Of a stretch of 64,000 nucleotides of DNA, positions 25,112-34,179 are shown piece by piece (the stretch's first letter is position 1; the number at the start of each line of letters is the position of its first letter). Origin of the DNA: Anaerolineales bacterium (GTDB taxonomy: Bacteria > Chloroflexota > Anaerolineae > 4572-78 > J111); contig JABTUW010000003.1 in assembly GCA_015075185.1 (NCBI GenBank), forward strand, positions 248,001 through 312,000, written 5' to 3'. Both the position numbers and the translations under genes were made by a program. Under the pieces are notes generated by a model that did no database searches, was not told where the DNA came from, and saw nothing but the letters and a program-made list of their open reading frames with translations.

Positions 25112-26407
25112 TCATTGTTTGAGGACGACCGGTAAAAAAACAGCAGGGTGGCTGGGGTCCCAATAGTTGCCGGTCATCACCAGCAGGCAGAGGAGCGTCA
25201 CAGAGTCTTCGTAATAATCCTCGTGCGTGTTGTGAACGGCATCATAGATGGCATTCAGCCAGGCCTGCTGGGTGGGAACCGTCATTGCCGCTACGCCCAG
25301 GGGAGCGGCAAAAAAGGTGGTAAAGTAGTTAGCCAGGGGTGTTCCATTGAGTTCATATCCTGCCTCGATATTCTGGGGATTGCCGCCGGTGGCGCTGAAA
25401 GCCCACTCCGAAATGCGGGGAGTCTGGGCCAGCGAGACCGGATCGTTGTTCAGCAGGGCGTCCATACCCAAGCGCCAGGGATCGCGGCCAGCATTGTAAT
25501 TGTACTTGCCATCCGTCACACCTTCCAAAAAGTTGGGGTCTGCCGGCCTGGGGGTGTGGTCGGCGCTAGAAATTGGTTCGATGAAGTCGGGCAGCAGGCC
25601 GGTGGCCGGACTGTAGTTGGCCTGAAGACTGGTGATGACGGCCTGCGAGCTGCTAATCACCTGCGACCAAACAAGGTTGTTGGTCGCCCGGCCATAAGCT
25701 CGAAAATGGGCCGGCATAAAATCGGATGAGCGGGGCGTATACTGGTTATAATCTACACCATTGGGGTTGACCCAATCGCCCAGCATGGGCAGGCGGCTTG
25801 TCGGGCCAACGGTGGACTCCAGAATACCGGCAATCACCTGCTCTGCCTCGACTTTGTAATTGATCGAGCCGCTGCTGCCCCACTGTTTGTCCGCCAACAG
25901 TAGAGCGTAGGCAATGTCGGCGTCACCGTCAAAGGCGCTGGCGTTCCCATGGCCGTCAATGGGTACACGCCAGGTCATCAGGCGGGAGTCAATACCGCTG
26001 GGGTTGGCGCGGGCAAAGCGCCATAGGCCGTCAAAATACGTCTGGGCTTGCGCATCGTGACCGGCCATGAGGGCCACAATAATCATGCCGTAACCCTGGC
26101 CTTCAGAAACCGTCACATTGACATCAGGGGCACTGCCGCCAAAGGCGATACGGTAGAGCGGATCGCCGCCGGGAGTTGTGCCGGCTGCTTTTAAATAGCG
26201 CTCTTTCCAATAGTCATAAAAAGCGCGCACGTCATCGTCCTGGTCGGTTTGGCTGAGATGGTTGGGACGGATGGTGCCAGGCGCGTAACCCTGATGTTGT
26301 GGAAATGGGAAGCGCGGGCTAGATACGGCTGCACTTGGAGCCACTGGCCCAGCTAAACAGATTATGAGCAAGGCGGCCAGTAAAAATAACTTAAAGAGTC
26401 GCTTCAT
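25112..26407 (-). CDS. Secreted glycoside hydrolase family 8 (endoglucanase-like)
   Basis: The 431-residue protein has an N-terminal signal peptide (LFKLFLLAALLIICLAGPVA) and the GH8 landmarks VTVSEGQGYGMIIVALM (E102 is the expected catalytic acid) and ASAFDGDADIAYALLLAD (residues 157-174). GH8 enzymes hydrolyse beta-1,4-glucan, xylan or chitosan with inversion. The protein ends with the motif VFLPVVLKQ, a hydrophobic tail form common at the ends of secreted Chloroflexota proteins. The gene starts 8 bp after mtaB, suggesting one transcript. The cellulose/beta-glucan substrate is inferred; chitosanase or BcsZ-like roles remain possible. Confidence 0.85.
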   Translation of the reverse strand: MKRLFKLFLLAALLIICLAGPVAPSAAVSSPRFPFPQHQGYAPGTIRPNHLSQTDQDDDVRAFYDYWKERYLKAAGTTPGGDPLYRIAFGGSAPDVNVTVSEGQGYGMIIVALMAGHDAQAQTYFDGLWRFARANPSGIDSRLMTWRVPIDGHGNASAFDGDADIAYALLLADKQWGSSGSINYKVEAEQVIAGILESTVGPTSRLPMLGDWVNPNGVDYNQYTPRSSDFMPAHFRAYGRATNNLVWSQVISSSQAVITSLQANYSPATGLLPDFIEPISSADHTPRPADPNFLEGVTDGKYNYNAGRDPWRLGMDALLNNDPVSLAQTPRISEWAFSATGGNPQNIEAGYELNGTPLANYFTTFFAAPLGVAAMTVPTQQAWLNAIYDAVHNTHEDYYEDSVTLLCLLVMTGNYWDPSHPAVFLPVVLKQ

Positions 26408-26415
26408 CGTCTCAC

Positions 26416-27777
26416 TTAAGGGAAGGGTGCAGCGATTGGAGCTAATTCGAGATGTATGCTTTCAAGATTGCTGCCCGGCAATTGTCCTAACAGCGCTGCC
26501 GGGGCGGTATCTACAAGGTGGGTATCAGCGACTTGGTTGCGTAAATTAACGTCGGGGCCGGTCTGGGTCACCACGCGCAGATAATTGCCGGTCAAGCCGC
26601 TCCACTGCACCCCAAAGCCGTAGGGTTCCTGAGTTTCCCACAGGACGGGCATGGTCCGGCCGACAAATTGGCGGCGGAAGGTCTCTTCTAAAGCAGCGTT
26701 GAGAATGTGCATCCGCTGGCTTCGTTCCTGGGCAACCGGGGCCGGTACCTGGCCGCGCATCGCCGCCGCGGCGGTGCCTTCGCGCCGCGAATAGCGGAAA
26801 ATGTGCAGTTTGGCAAAAGCCATCTGCTCGACAAAAGCGATGGACTCGCCAAATTCGGCTTCGGTTTCGCCCGGAAAGCCGACGATCATATCGGTGGTGA
26901 TAGAAACATCAGGAATGGCGGCGCGGGCAGCCTGGACCAGTTGGGCGAATTGGATTTGGTTGGTCCGGCGAGCCATGCGCCGCAGGGTGGCGTCGCAACC
27001 GCTTTGCAGGGGCAGGTGCAGGTGCGGCAAGAGCCGTTCATTTTGCCACAACTCAAAAAATTCCGCGTCCAAATCCCACGGCTCCAGCGAAGAGAGGCGC
27101 AGGCGGGGCAGGTCGGTTTCAGTCAGGATGGTTCGGACTAATGTCTGCAAGCCTGCCGGGTCGCCCCTGTCGTGGCCGTAGGAGCCGAGATGCACCCCGC
27201 TGAGAACCGCTTCCTGGTAGCCCAGGCTAACCAGCCGGTTGATTTCGGTGACAATATCGGCCACCGGGCGGCTGCGGCTAACCCCGCGGGCAACGGTGAC
27301 AATGCAAAAGGTGCAGCGGTTATCGCAGCCATCCTGGACCTTGATAAAGGCGCGGGTGTGGCTGTCTTCGGCCAGCAAGGCAAGCGGTGCGGGCAGAAAA
27401 GAGGCCGAGTCAACTGCTGGAATAGGATCGGCGTCGCGCAAGAGACCGGCCTCGGCCAGGATTTGCGGCAGTTGATCTTTCTGGTCGTTGCTGACAATCA
27501 GGTCAACACCCAAGGCTTCGACTTCTTGGGGCGCAAGCTGGGCGTAACAGCCGGTCGCTACCACGGCTGCCTGGGGATTGGCCCGGCGCATCTGGCGAAT
27601 AATCTGGCGTGATTTGCGCGAAGCCACGTGAGTGACCGCGCAGCTATTAAACACGTACAAATCGGCCAATTCGCCCGGCCCAACCAAACGATGCCCGGCG
27701 CCGGCAAAGCAGCGGGCCATCTCTTCAACTTCACTGATATTCAAGCGGCAGCCGATGGAGTCAACTCTAATGCGCAT
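26416..27777 (-). CDS. mtaB: tRNA (N6-L-threonylcarbamoyladenosine(37)-C2)-methylthiotransferase MtaB
   Basis: The 453-residue protein shows the methylthiotransferase layout: N-terminal UPF0004 domain with C10, C46 and C77 binding one cluster, a radical SAM domain with C151, C155 and C158 (GCDNRCTFC), and a C-terminal TRAM-like region. VDSIGCRLNISEVEEM and CAVTHVASRKSRQIIRQ point to MtaB rather than MiaB or RimO. It adds a methylthio group to t6A37 of ANN-decoding tRNAs. It is preceded by the PD40 gene across a repeat-filled spacer. Confidence 0.93.
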   Translation of the reverse strand: MRIRVDSIGCRLNISEVEEMARCFAGAGHRLVGPGELADLYVFNSCAVTHVASRKSRQIIRQMRRANPQAAVVATGCYAQLAPQEVEALGVDLIVSNDQKDQLPQILAEAGLLRDADPIPAVDSASFLPAPLALLAEDSHTRAFIKVQDGCDNRCTFCIVTVARGVSRSRPVADIVTEINRLVSLGYQEAVLSGVHLGSYGHDRGDPAGLQTLVRTILTETDLPRLRLSSLEPWDLDAEFFELWQNERLLPHLHLPLQSGCDATLRRMARRTNQIQFAQLVQAARAAIPDVSITTDMIVGFPGETEAEFGESIAFVEQMAFAKLHIFRYSRREGTAAAAMRGQVPAPVAQERSQRMHILNAALEETFRRQFVGRTMPVLWETQEPYGFGVQWSGLTGNYLRVVTQTGPDVNLRNQVADTHLVDTAPAALLGQLPGSNLESIHLELAPIAAPFP

Positions 27778-27781
27778 AATA

Positions 27782-27885
27782 ATACAATGGATAGTGGATG
27801 GCAGATAGTAGATCGTAGATAGTGAATGACCAGCAATAACTATCTTCTATCCTCTATCTTCTATTCTCTATCCTCTATCTTCTTT
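27782..27885. repeat. GGATAGTGGATGG / CTTCTATCCTCTATC two-arm repeat
   Basis: ATGGATAGTGGATGGCAGAT and AGTAGATCGTAGATAG are followed by the opposite arm TATCTTCTATCCTCTATCTT repeated. The whole spacer between mtaB and the PD40 gene is repeat. Confidence 0.75.
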
Positions 27886-29608
27886 ACCTCACATCCATTT
27901 TGCTAAAGGCCCAATCCGGCCCGACGCCGGCATTAGGGATAATTTCTGTCTGATTGCCGCCGCTGCCGCTCATCTTCCAGATGCCCCAACTGCCGCTGCG
28001 GGCGCTGCGGAAGATGATGTCGCCGCTGGGGGTGTAGATGGGCAGCGAGTCAGGGCCGGGCGCGTCGGTCAGCCGCTGGAGGTTGCTGCCATCCACATTG
28101 ACGGTGTAGATATCCACATTGCCGCCCTCGTCGCGGCTAAAGGCAATCGTATTGCCGTTGGGCGACCAGGCCGGGAAGGAGTCGGAACCACCGTTGGTGA
28201 TAAGCGTGTGACCGGAGTCATCGCGGTTTGAAATCCAAATACCGGTCTTGCCATCCCGTCCGGAGCGGTAGACAATCCGTTGGCTGTTGGGCGACCAGTC
28301 GGCCTGCTCGCCCAGGATTTCAAAGCGATACTGCTGGTTGTCGGCTGTCCCTAAAAAGTAGATGCGGTAATCGCTACCGCCCGGCCTGGCGTCAAAGGCG
28401 ACCATTTGCCCATCCGGCGAGACACTGGCCCAGCGGGCCGTACCCTGTTTCCAGTCAAGGCCCTGGTAAAACAGGGCAGTATCGGCAGTGGGTAGGGCCG
28501 AGGCATTAACCAGAGCAACAATGCCGTTGCTGATGCCGTCCACTACAAAATCGCGCCCATCGGGTAGCCGCTGCCGGTCAACCCCGGCCTCGCCGAAAAA
28601 GAAGATTTCCTGGCCGTTGGGCGTCCAGGAGGGGCCGGCGGCGCGGTTAAGCAGGAATTTTTCGCCTTGGCCGTTGGTGTCGGCAACATACATGTTATGT
28701 TGGCCGCCATCCCACTTGGTGTAAACCAATTTGTACGTCCCGCCGCCACTGCTGGCCGGGGCTTTAGTCGGGGCAGGTGTTGGCGTGGACGGCTCCGCTT
28801 CCGGCGTCGGCGTGGCCGGTTCGGCGGTGGGTTCAGCCTCGGCGGTCTCTTCAGCCAAGGTCCGGCCTTCTTGAGCTTCAATGGTGAAGCTGCCACTCTG
28901 GACTAACTTATCCTCGACATAAAGTTCCAAGTCCCATTTCCCCGGAAAGAGGGGATCGTTGCCGGCGTCAATAAAGTAATCAAATACGCCGGTTTCATCG
29001 CCGGTCCATTTCTGAGCATTACGCAGCACTTCTTTGCCGTCAAGATACCAGACCCGCGCCCAGGTGTAATCTTTGGACATGCCGCTGTATTCAAAAATGG
29101 CATGCACTTCGGTAATACCCTCTTGGAAGGTGATACCGGCGTCAACAGGCTGATAATCCTCCGTCGCGCCCAGAGCAAAGGTCACTGACCCAAATTCCGG
29201 TTCGGCGGGGGGAGTGGGGGTGGCTTCTTCGGTGGGGGTAGCCGTAGCAGCCTCAACGGTCGCTTCTGCCGTCGCCGCTTCAGTGGGCGCTGCTTCGGCG
29301 GTTACTTCCTCGGTCGGTACAGGCGAAGGATTGAGCGCTGCCTCAGTCGGCGTCGCCGATGCTGGAAGGGGTGTTGGAGTGGCTCCAGTCAAACCGGCCA
29401 TCACATCTTGAAGTTGATCACGGGCCATAAATAGACCCACGCCGGCCAGGACCGCCACACAAAGTAACAGGGCGCAGCCCACGCCGGCGATAATCAGGAG
29501 AGGATTGCGCTTTTTCGCTGGTGCAGGCGGGGGTGTGGCTGGCTGCGGCGCTCCACTCATGCCCGGAGCGCCCTTCCCGGAGTAAACAGTTTGGTCGAAG
29601 TCGCTCAT
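27884..29608 (-). CDS. Membrane-anchored PD40/TolB-like beta-propeller protein
   Basis: From the ATG at 29606-29608, with GGGAG 7 nt upstream, the product is 574 residues. A Pro/Ala-rich cytoplasmic segment of ~35 residues is followed by one helix (PLLIIAGVGCALLLCVAVLA), a T/P/E/A-rich linker, a ~110-residue beta domain, a second P/T-rich linker and a propeller of PD40 repeats (SWTPNGQEIFFFG, DWSPNSQRIVYRSGRDG, AWSPNGNTIAFSRDEGG). It is probably displayed outside the membrane; the ligand is unknown. The PD40 repeats are similar in kind to those of the lipoprotein at 61.6-63.5 kb. Confidence 0.85.
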   Translation of the reverse strand: MSDFDQTVYSGKGAPGMSGAPQPATPPPAPAKKRNPLLIIAGVGCALLLCVAVLAGVGLFMARDQLQDVMAGLTGATPTPLPASATPTEAALNPSPVPTEEVTAEAAPTEAATAEATVEAATATPTEEATPTPPAEPEFGSVTFALGATEDYQPVDAGITFQEGITEVHAIFEYSGMSKDYTWARVWYLDGKEVLRNAQKWTGDETGVFDYFIDAGNDPLFPGKWDLELYVEDKLVQSGSFTIEAQEGRTLAEETAEAEPTAEPATPTPEAEPSTPTPAPTKAPASSGGGTYKLVYTKWDGGQHNMYVADTNGQGEKFLLNRAAGPSWTPNGQEIFFFGEAGVDRQRLPDGRDFVVDGISNGIVALVNASALPTADTALFYQGLDWKQGTARWASVSPDGQMVAFDARPGGSDYRIYFLGTADNQQYRFEILGEQADWSPNSQRIVYRSGRDGKTGIWISNRDDSGHTLITNGGSDSFPAWSPNGNTIAFSRDEGGNVDIYTVNVDGSNLQRLTDAPGPDSLPIYTPSGDIIFRSARSGSWGIWKMSGSGGNQTEIIPNAGVGPDWAFSKMDVR

Positions 29609-29620
29609 GTTAGCTCCCAA

Positions 29621-29915
29621 TCAGGTTGTCCTAAGGTTTATCCAATCTGCTTTTTATAATAAGATGCAGTCACGGCAGGCAGGCAAGCTGGCTAATGTAT
29701 GGATGACGTGGCGCTGAAGATTCGTTGAGGTTCGAGTAGCCCTGAAAGAGTCAAATCTTTCCGGCTACAAGCATCTTTCTTACAAAAGCATATCATTGAG
29801 CTTCCTTGGTGTCAAGTTAAACCATTCCGAGAGTCGGCATACCCCTTTATCTTTTTTGAAAAAGGTGTTATAATTTAGTTATGTTTACAAAACCTGCCAT
29901 TTTGCGAGGTGAGCC
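29621..29915. other. Divergent intergenic region upstream of the Excalibur protein
   Basis: The 295-bp spacer has no gene. A TATAAT box at 29869-29874 lies 41 bp before the plus-strand ATG; the upstream TTGAAA is too close to act as its -35 element, so only the -10 is supported. Confidence 0.45.
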
Positions 29916-31265
29916 ATGCCCGTAGAAAAGATCAAAAGATTAGGTCAGTGGGGAACGATTGTGGTATTGTCTATCTTGGTTCTGACAGGCATTTCAATGA
30001 TCGGTGGTGATCTCAACTCCGCGCCTGTCCAGGCCGCCAGTATCTCTGCTAACATCCGGGCGGTCGAGCGGCAGCAGCTGGCTGGAATTCCGCCTCGGCA
30101 AGAAGGGGTTTGTTACTGTTCCAGCAATATTTACAACTGCAATAACTTCCTTAATCAGGGAGAGGCCCAAGCTTGTTACGACTACTGCCAGTCGGTGGGC
30201 CGGGGCGATATCCATGGCTTGGATAACAATGGAGATGGATTAGTCTGCGAGGAACTGCCACCCGCGCCGACTCCCATCCCTACCCGGCCCGGCGACACCG
30301 CCTACACTGACCCCGCCTTGAACGATCCGGTCTTTAGAAGTCTGGCCAATGCCGACAACCTGATTACCAATGGCAACTTTGAGGCTGAGTTCTACGGCGC
30401 GCCCGAATTGGGATTTGAACCACCGGAGGCAGGTGCGATTCCTACGAATTGGCTTTGGTTCAAAAGCCAGGCTTACGGCAAGTATAACATTTATGGCAAT
30501 GAAGGTTTCACGGTATCTTGTCCCGACGATTTTAGACTTTTCACCAATAGTGACTTTTCTCTGGCCCTGCACATGCAGTCTACCGACCAGCCGGACGCGC
30601 GCCTGGGTATTTACCAAACCGTGGCGGTAACACCGGGCCAGCAGTACCTTTTTTCTATGAAGGGGGCTATTCAGGCCCAGCCAGGGGCCAGTTCGCCCGA
30701 CATTAACAACCGGGTTGAGGTGCTGTTTGACCAGGGTGGGGGCAACGACTGGCAGGCCGTCCCCCACGAAAAGTGGACCTCCTTGCCCTGGCGCGAACAA
30801 GAGCTTGAGTTTGAGTTTGAACTTTCCGGCCCCGACGACCCCGATTTGGCCCAGGTTGAAACCTACTACACCATTGTCAAGGCCGCCTCCAATCGCTTGA
30901 CCGTTTTTATTGACGCCTGGCGGCGCTGGCCCAATTGGCGTACCACTATTTTTACCATTGATTGTGTTTCGCTGACGCCCCTTAACCAGGTTGACGTCGC
31001 GGCCCTCGCTCCCCGGCTGAGCCAACTTTCAACGACAGCCGTGGACGCTGCCCTCAAAGGCTCAACCGGCGTGGCCGCACCGGCCTCCATCCCTGCCACC
31101 GGCCAGACGACCGTCCTCCCGGCGGCGGAAGGCGTTGCCGTCCCCGCTGCGGGCGGTATTCTTGATACCAAAAGTAACTGGCTGTTGATTACCGTCGCCT
31201 CGGTGGTCATCATCTTGGGGTTGGTCGGGGCTGGCATCTGGAATGCCCGGCGGCAGAAGGAATAA
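29916..31265 (+). CDS. Surface protein: Excalibur domain, CBM-like domain and C-terminal membrane tail
   Basis: The 449-residue protein starts at an ATG preceded by GAGGTGA. It has a signal helix (WGTIVVLSILVLTGISMIGG), an Excalibur calcium-binding motif (YNCNNFLNQGEAQACYDYC then HGLDNNGDGLVCEE), and a domain of ~210 residues beginning NLITNGNFEAEF that resembles carbohydrate-binding jelly rolls. The C-terminus has IPATGQTTVLPAAEG, a helix (WLLITVASVVIILGLVGAGI) and the basic tail NARRQKE. This resembles a sorted or tail-anchored surface protein. The partner gene at 34.4 kb has the same overall plan. Function unknown; adhesion or wall binding is inferred. Confidence 0.75.
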   Translation: MPVEKIKRLGQWGTIVVLSILVLTGISMIGGDLNSAPVQAASISANIRAVERQQLAGIPPRQEGVCYCSSNIYNCNNFLNQGEAQACYDYCQSVGRGDIHGLDNNGDGLVCEELPPAPTPIPTRPGDTAYTDPALNDPVFRSLANADNLITNGNFEAEFYGAPELGFEPPEAGAIPTNWLWFKSQAYGKYNIYGNEGFTVSCPDDFRLFTNSDFSLALHMQSTDQPDARLGIYQTVAVTPGQQYLFSMKGAIQAQPGASSPDINNRVEVLFDQGGGNDWQAVPHEKWTSLPWREQELEFEFELSGPDDPDLAQVETYYTIVKAASNRLTVFIDAWRRWPNWRTTIFTIDCVSLTPLNQVDVAALAPRLSQLSTTAVDAALKGSTGVAAPASIPATGQTTVLPAAEGVAVPAAGGILDTKSNWLLITVASVVIILGLVGAGIWNARRQKE

Positions 31266-31271
31266 GCCGGG

Positions 31272-32162
31272 CTAGTAGGCAAAGGTGTCAACCAGCGCTC
31301 CTTGAGCGTCCCTCAAATAAGCGGCATCGCCGTTATTGTTCCAGATACTCTCATTGGCCAGACCCCAGTACAAGGCATGAGGGCTATCCTGCCCCTGGCC
31401 GGAGTAGAGCCGAAAGGCGGCTCCGGGCGCTGCCGTAAAATTGCCAAAGGTATAAATGTGATTGGCCTCGTCCTTGAGGCTAAAGCCATGCATCAGTATC
31501 GGTACCTGGCCCTGATTGGCAATCTCAATCCATTCTCCGTTGGGATTCTCATTGTCGCTGCCGGGTGCGTCAGCTTGAATTTGGATAATTTTCAGGGGCA
31601 GGTTGGCCCCAAGCCATAATCCCCGCTCGGCCTCTCGCGCTTCCCGCTCAGCCTGACGAAATTCTTTTTCATAACGCACATTGGGAGGTATGGTCAGCGT
31701 ATTGGCATAGCCCTGCCACACAATTTCCAGGTTGACCATCAGCCCATCCACCCAAACATAAGCCAGCGAGCGGCCGTACTGGTCAAAGGTTTCGACATCA
31801 AACTCCAACTGGACTTGTTTGCCGGCTACCAACCGGCGATTGAGCGCCGCCGCTTCTTCGTAGTAGGGCTGGTTTCGCTCCGGCGTATTAATCCCGATGT
31901 AGCGGACTGTCCGGCCGTTAGTCAGTTCAATGGTATCGCCATCCACCACGGCAGCGACGGTAACACTCTCCAGATTGCCGGGTTGGGTGGGTCCGCTGTG
32001 GGGGGGTGTTGGAGGGAGCGGCAGAGGGGTTGGTAAGGCTGGCGAGGGGCTAGGCAGGGGAGTGGCTGTCTCAGCGGGAAGTGAGATTTCAACACCAGAG
32101 CAGGCAGCAGCAGCCAGCCAAAAGGTGAGCGCAAGGGCAACGAAACGATGTTTGAGAGCCAT
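31272..32162 (-). CDS. Thermonuclease (SNase) lipoprotein with C-terminal LTD domain
   Basis: The start MALKHRF at 32160-32162 follows GGAGGA. The 296-residue product has a lipoprotein signal ending LAAAACSG, a P/T-rich linker, and an SNase domain with VVDGDTIELTNG, VRYIGINTPE and DQYGRSLAYVWV, which give the catalytic Arg, Glu and Arg. A C-terminal lamin-tail domain follows, with NGEWIEIANQGQVPILMHGF and NNNGDAAYLRDAQGALVDTF. It should degrade DNA or RNA outside the cell. The SNase-LTD combination is found in other secreted bacterial nucleases. It converges on the Excalibur gene, with only 6 bp between stops. Confidence 0.88.
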   Translation of the reverse strand: MALKHRFVALALTFWLAAAACSGVEISLPAETATPLPSPSPALPTPLPLPPTPPHSGPTQPGNLESVTVAAVVDGDTIELTNGRTVRYIGINTPERNQPYYEEAAALNRRLVAGKQVQLEFDVETFDQYGRSLAYVWVDGLMVNLEIVWQGYANTLTIPPNVRYEKEFRQAEREAREAERGLWLGANLPLKIIQIQADAPGSDNENPNGEWIEIANQGQVPILMHGFSLKDEANHIYTFGNFTAAPGAAFRLYSGQGQDSPHALYWGLANESIWNNNGDAAYLRDAQGALVDTFAY

Positions 32163-32483
32163 CCATTCCTCCGGTTGACAGAACAAAGGTTCTTGGTTTG
32201 CCGGCGGAATTTTAACAGAAGAAGAGGGGGATGTCAAAGGTTGCGAGTATCCCTCTGCCTTTCAAGCACTTCTCTCCGCATACCCCCGCAGTGACTCCTG
32301 CCGCTCTCCCAATCCGGCCATATAAGGCAACCCGTAGTTGGACCTTTTGTGGCTCATTCCAGGTGTAATCAGGATATTGCCCAAATAGGGCGTTGACCTC
32401 CTGGGCGTGACCAGTGGTGAGGCCGGTGTATTTGATCATCGGATTCTGGATAGGAGGACTATTCGGACATTCCGCTTACTTTC
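32163..32483. other. Gene-poor spacer with a decayed minus-strand frame
   Basis: An open minus frame from 32439 to 32212 contains DYTWNEPQKVQLRVALYG, which is vaguely like C-terminal parts of type I restriction R subunits, but the similarity ends after ALYG and the rest looks like frameshifted sequence. I see no start signal or complete domain and treat it as non-functional remnant DNA. Confidence 0.35.
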
Positions 32484-34061
32484 TCAGCGAGATTGAGGCG
32501 CAGCAAGGAGGGGTGAACGCTCGCTCTCCTCTCCAGGCTCGTGAAGACCCGGGCCTGCTTCAACCGGTACGGCCGGTAAGGTAAAGTAAAACAGGCTGCC
32601 CTGACCATCTACCCCTTGACTCTCTACCCCGACCTGCCCGCCCAGCTTGTCTATGATTCGCGCCACAATCGAAAGCCCCAAACCATATCCGGTAGCCCGA
32701 ATAGAGCTAAGTTGGGTAAACGGCGTAAACAGTTTAGCCTGCTGTTCGGGCGACAGGCCGGGACCATTGTCACGTACCCAAAAGCGGATCATCCCATCTG
32801 ACTGCGGCGTGGCCCCCAGTTCAACCCGCCACGGTTTGTGCCCGTATTTTAAGGCATTGCTGATGTAGTTGCCCCAGACTTCTTCCACCCACGGCGCATA
32901 GCCCATAGCCGCCGGCCAGGTGTCCGGCACAATAATCGTTCCATGAGACTCTTCAATCACAGCCGCCAGCCGCCCCCGGGCTTCGTTAACTATAGCCGCC
33001 ATATCCAGGGGTCTAAACTGGACCTCTACCCGGCGTACCTGGGACAACAGGAGCAGTTCATCAATGATGTTGCTCATTTTAACGGCCATCTGCCTGATGG
33101 CTTTCAAACTGTCCTCTCGTTCGCTCTCCGATAGGTCGGGATAGCTGGTCAAGACCTCGACAAAGGCGCTAATGTTACTCAACGGCCCCTTAAGATCGTG
33201 GGCCGCCGTATGCGCGAAAGCATCCAATTCTCGGTTACGTTCCTGGAGTTGGACGGTGTACTGCCGCAGTATCTCTTCGTTTTGCTTCAAGTCCCTGAAC
33301 AACAGATTAAAAGGCCTGACCAGTCCTGTCTCCACAATCGCTTTATAGACCAGATAGAAGGAGATGATTCTGAGCAGGTGTCCGATTAGGTTAGATAAGC
33401 CATAGACGCTGAAGTAAAGTGTAAAAGCCAACTCGGCGGTGGTGCTAAAGACAAGAGAAAAAACCAGCAGGCGTAAAACAGTCTGATCAAAATACCCGCG
33501 CTTTTGGATCAACAGCACAATAGCGAGCAGGTAGATAAACGAAATGATATACTCGCTGTTGATCTTAAAGGGGGTTAGACCGATTCCTTCCACATAACAA
33601 TCAGGAAAAATTCCGCCAAAGATAGCGGTCAACAAAAGGAGGGTGATCAGGGTATAGCCGGTGAGAACCCAGTGAATTTTGAACTTTCGGCTCAGAAATA
33701 GCGGAGCTGCCAACAGAGAAAGGCTGTTTAGATATTGGCCGGCAATCCATAATTGAGTGGGTAAATTGGCATCGTACTGCGGAAAGACCCCCATACCTTT
33801 GTAGGCCAGCGTGTGGAAGATATTGATCACGCTTACAAACAAATAGGCCAGCCCAATCCAGAGGAGATAACCGTTGTTGAGCAAAGGCCGGGTGTTCCAG
33901 GCCAGGGCAAAAATAGCAAAGCCGACGACGAGTGTAAATATTTCAGCCGTGCTGTGAAACAGAAGGTAGCTGTACAGGCTGGTCAAATATAATCCCAGCA
34001 GTACCACAGTCACTATTATGATAGATGAGACTTTTTGCTGAGAGATCAATCCTCTGCCCAT
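32484..34061 (-). CDS. Membrane histidine kinase with MASE3-type sensor domain
   Basis: The 525-residue protein has eight predicted helices in an N-terminal MASE3-like domain (residues ~15-260; AWNTRPLLNNGYLLWIGLAY and INIFHTLAYKGM are typical). A short coiled coil follows, then a HisKA domain with FAHTAAHDLKGPLSNI (His is the phospho-acceptor) and a HATPase_c domain with NYISNALKYG, DNGPGL and GYGLGLSIV. It senses an unknown membrane-related signal. No response regulator is adjacent. It starts at the ATG at 34059-34061, just after a repeat hairpin. Confidence 0.88.
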   Translation of the reverse strand: MGRGLISQQKVSSIIIVTVVLLGLYLTSLYSYLLFHSTAEIFTLVVGFAIFALAWNTRPLLNNGYLLWIGLAYLFVSVINIFHTLAYKGMGVFPQYDANLPTQLWIAGQYLNSLSLLAAPLFLSRKFKIHWVLTGYTLITLLLLTAIFGGIFPDCYVEGIGLTPFKINSEYIISFIYLLAIVLLIQKRGYFDQTVLRLLVFSLVFSTTAELAFTLYFSVYGLSNLIGHLLRIISFYLVYKAIVETGLVRPFNLLFRDLKQNEEILRQYTVQLQERNRELDAFAHTAAHDLKGPLSNISAFVEVLTSYPDLSESEREDSLKAIRQMAVKMSNIIDELLLLSQVRRVEVQFRPLDMAAIVNEARGRLAAVIEESHGTIIVPDTWPAAMGYAPWVEEVWGNYISNALKYGHKPWRVELGATPQSDGMIRFWVRDNGPGLSPEQQAKLFTPFTQLSSIRATGYGLGLSIVARIIDKLGGQVGVESQGVDGQGSLFYFTLPAVPVEAGPGLHEPGEESERSPLLAAPQSR

Positions 34062-34071
34062 AACTGCCCCT

Positions 34072-34098
34072 GTAGAATGAGCTACTAACTCATTCTAC
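34072..34098. repeat. Perfect 10-bp inverted repeat GTAGAATGAG
   Basis: GTAGAATGAG (34072-34081) pairs with CTCATTCTAC (34089-34098). A diverged copy, GTAGGACGAG with CTCGTTCTAC, lies at 34153-34179. Confidence 0.75.
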
Positions 34099-34152
34099 GA
34101 TTGTACCCTAATTCTTCCCATCATCAACTCTTCCAGTCTTCCAGCAGCGCCT

Positions 34153-34179
34153 GTAGGACGAGTCGCTAACTCGTTCTAC
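34153..34179. repeat. Diverged copy of the GTAGAATGAG hairpin
   Basis: GTAGGACGAG and CTCGTTCTAC flank TCGCTAA; nine of ten stem positions can pair, one as G-T. It overlaps the end of the HsdS-like fragment. Confidence 0.7.

Noticed and set aside
26416..26700. Riboswitch or leader upstream of ilvD or hom
   Set aside because: Upstream regions of ilvD (24962-25111) and hom (39100-39362) are mostly repeat hairpins; I saw no T-box or other conserved riboswitch core. The listed interval is the end of mtaB and holds no regulatory element.
30240..31025. 261-codon minus-strand frame opposite the Excalibur protein
   Set aside because: Shadow frame; composition is not protein-like and the plus-strand protein has clear domains.
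32212..32439. 75-codon minus frame as a real gene
   Set aside because: No start signal and no complete domain; the partial resemblance to restriction R subunits breaks off, so I describe it only as a decayed region.
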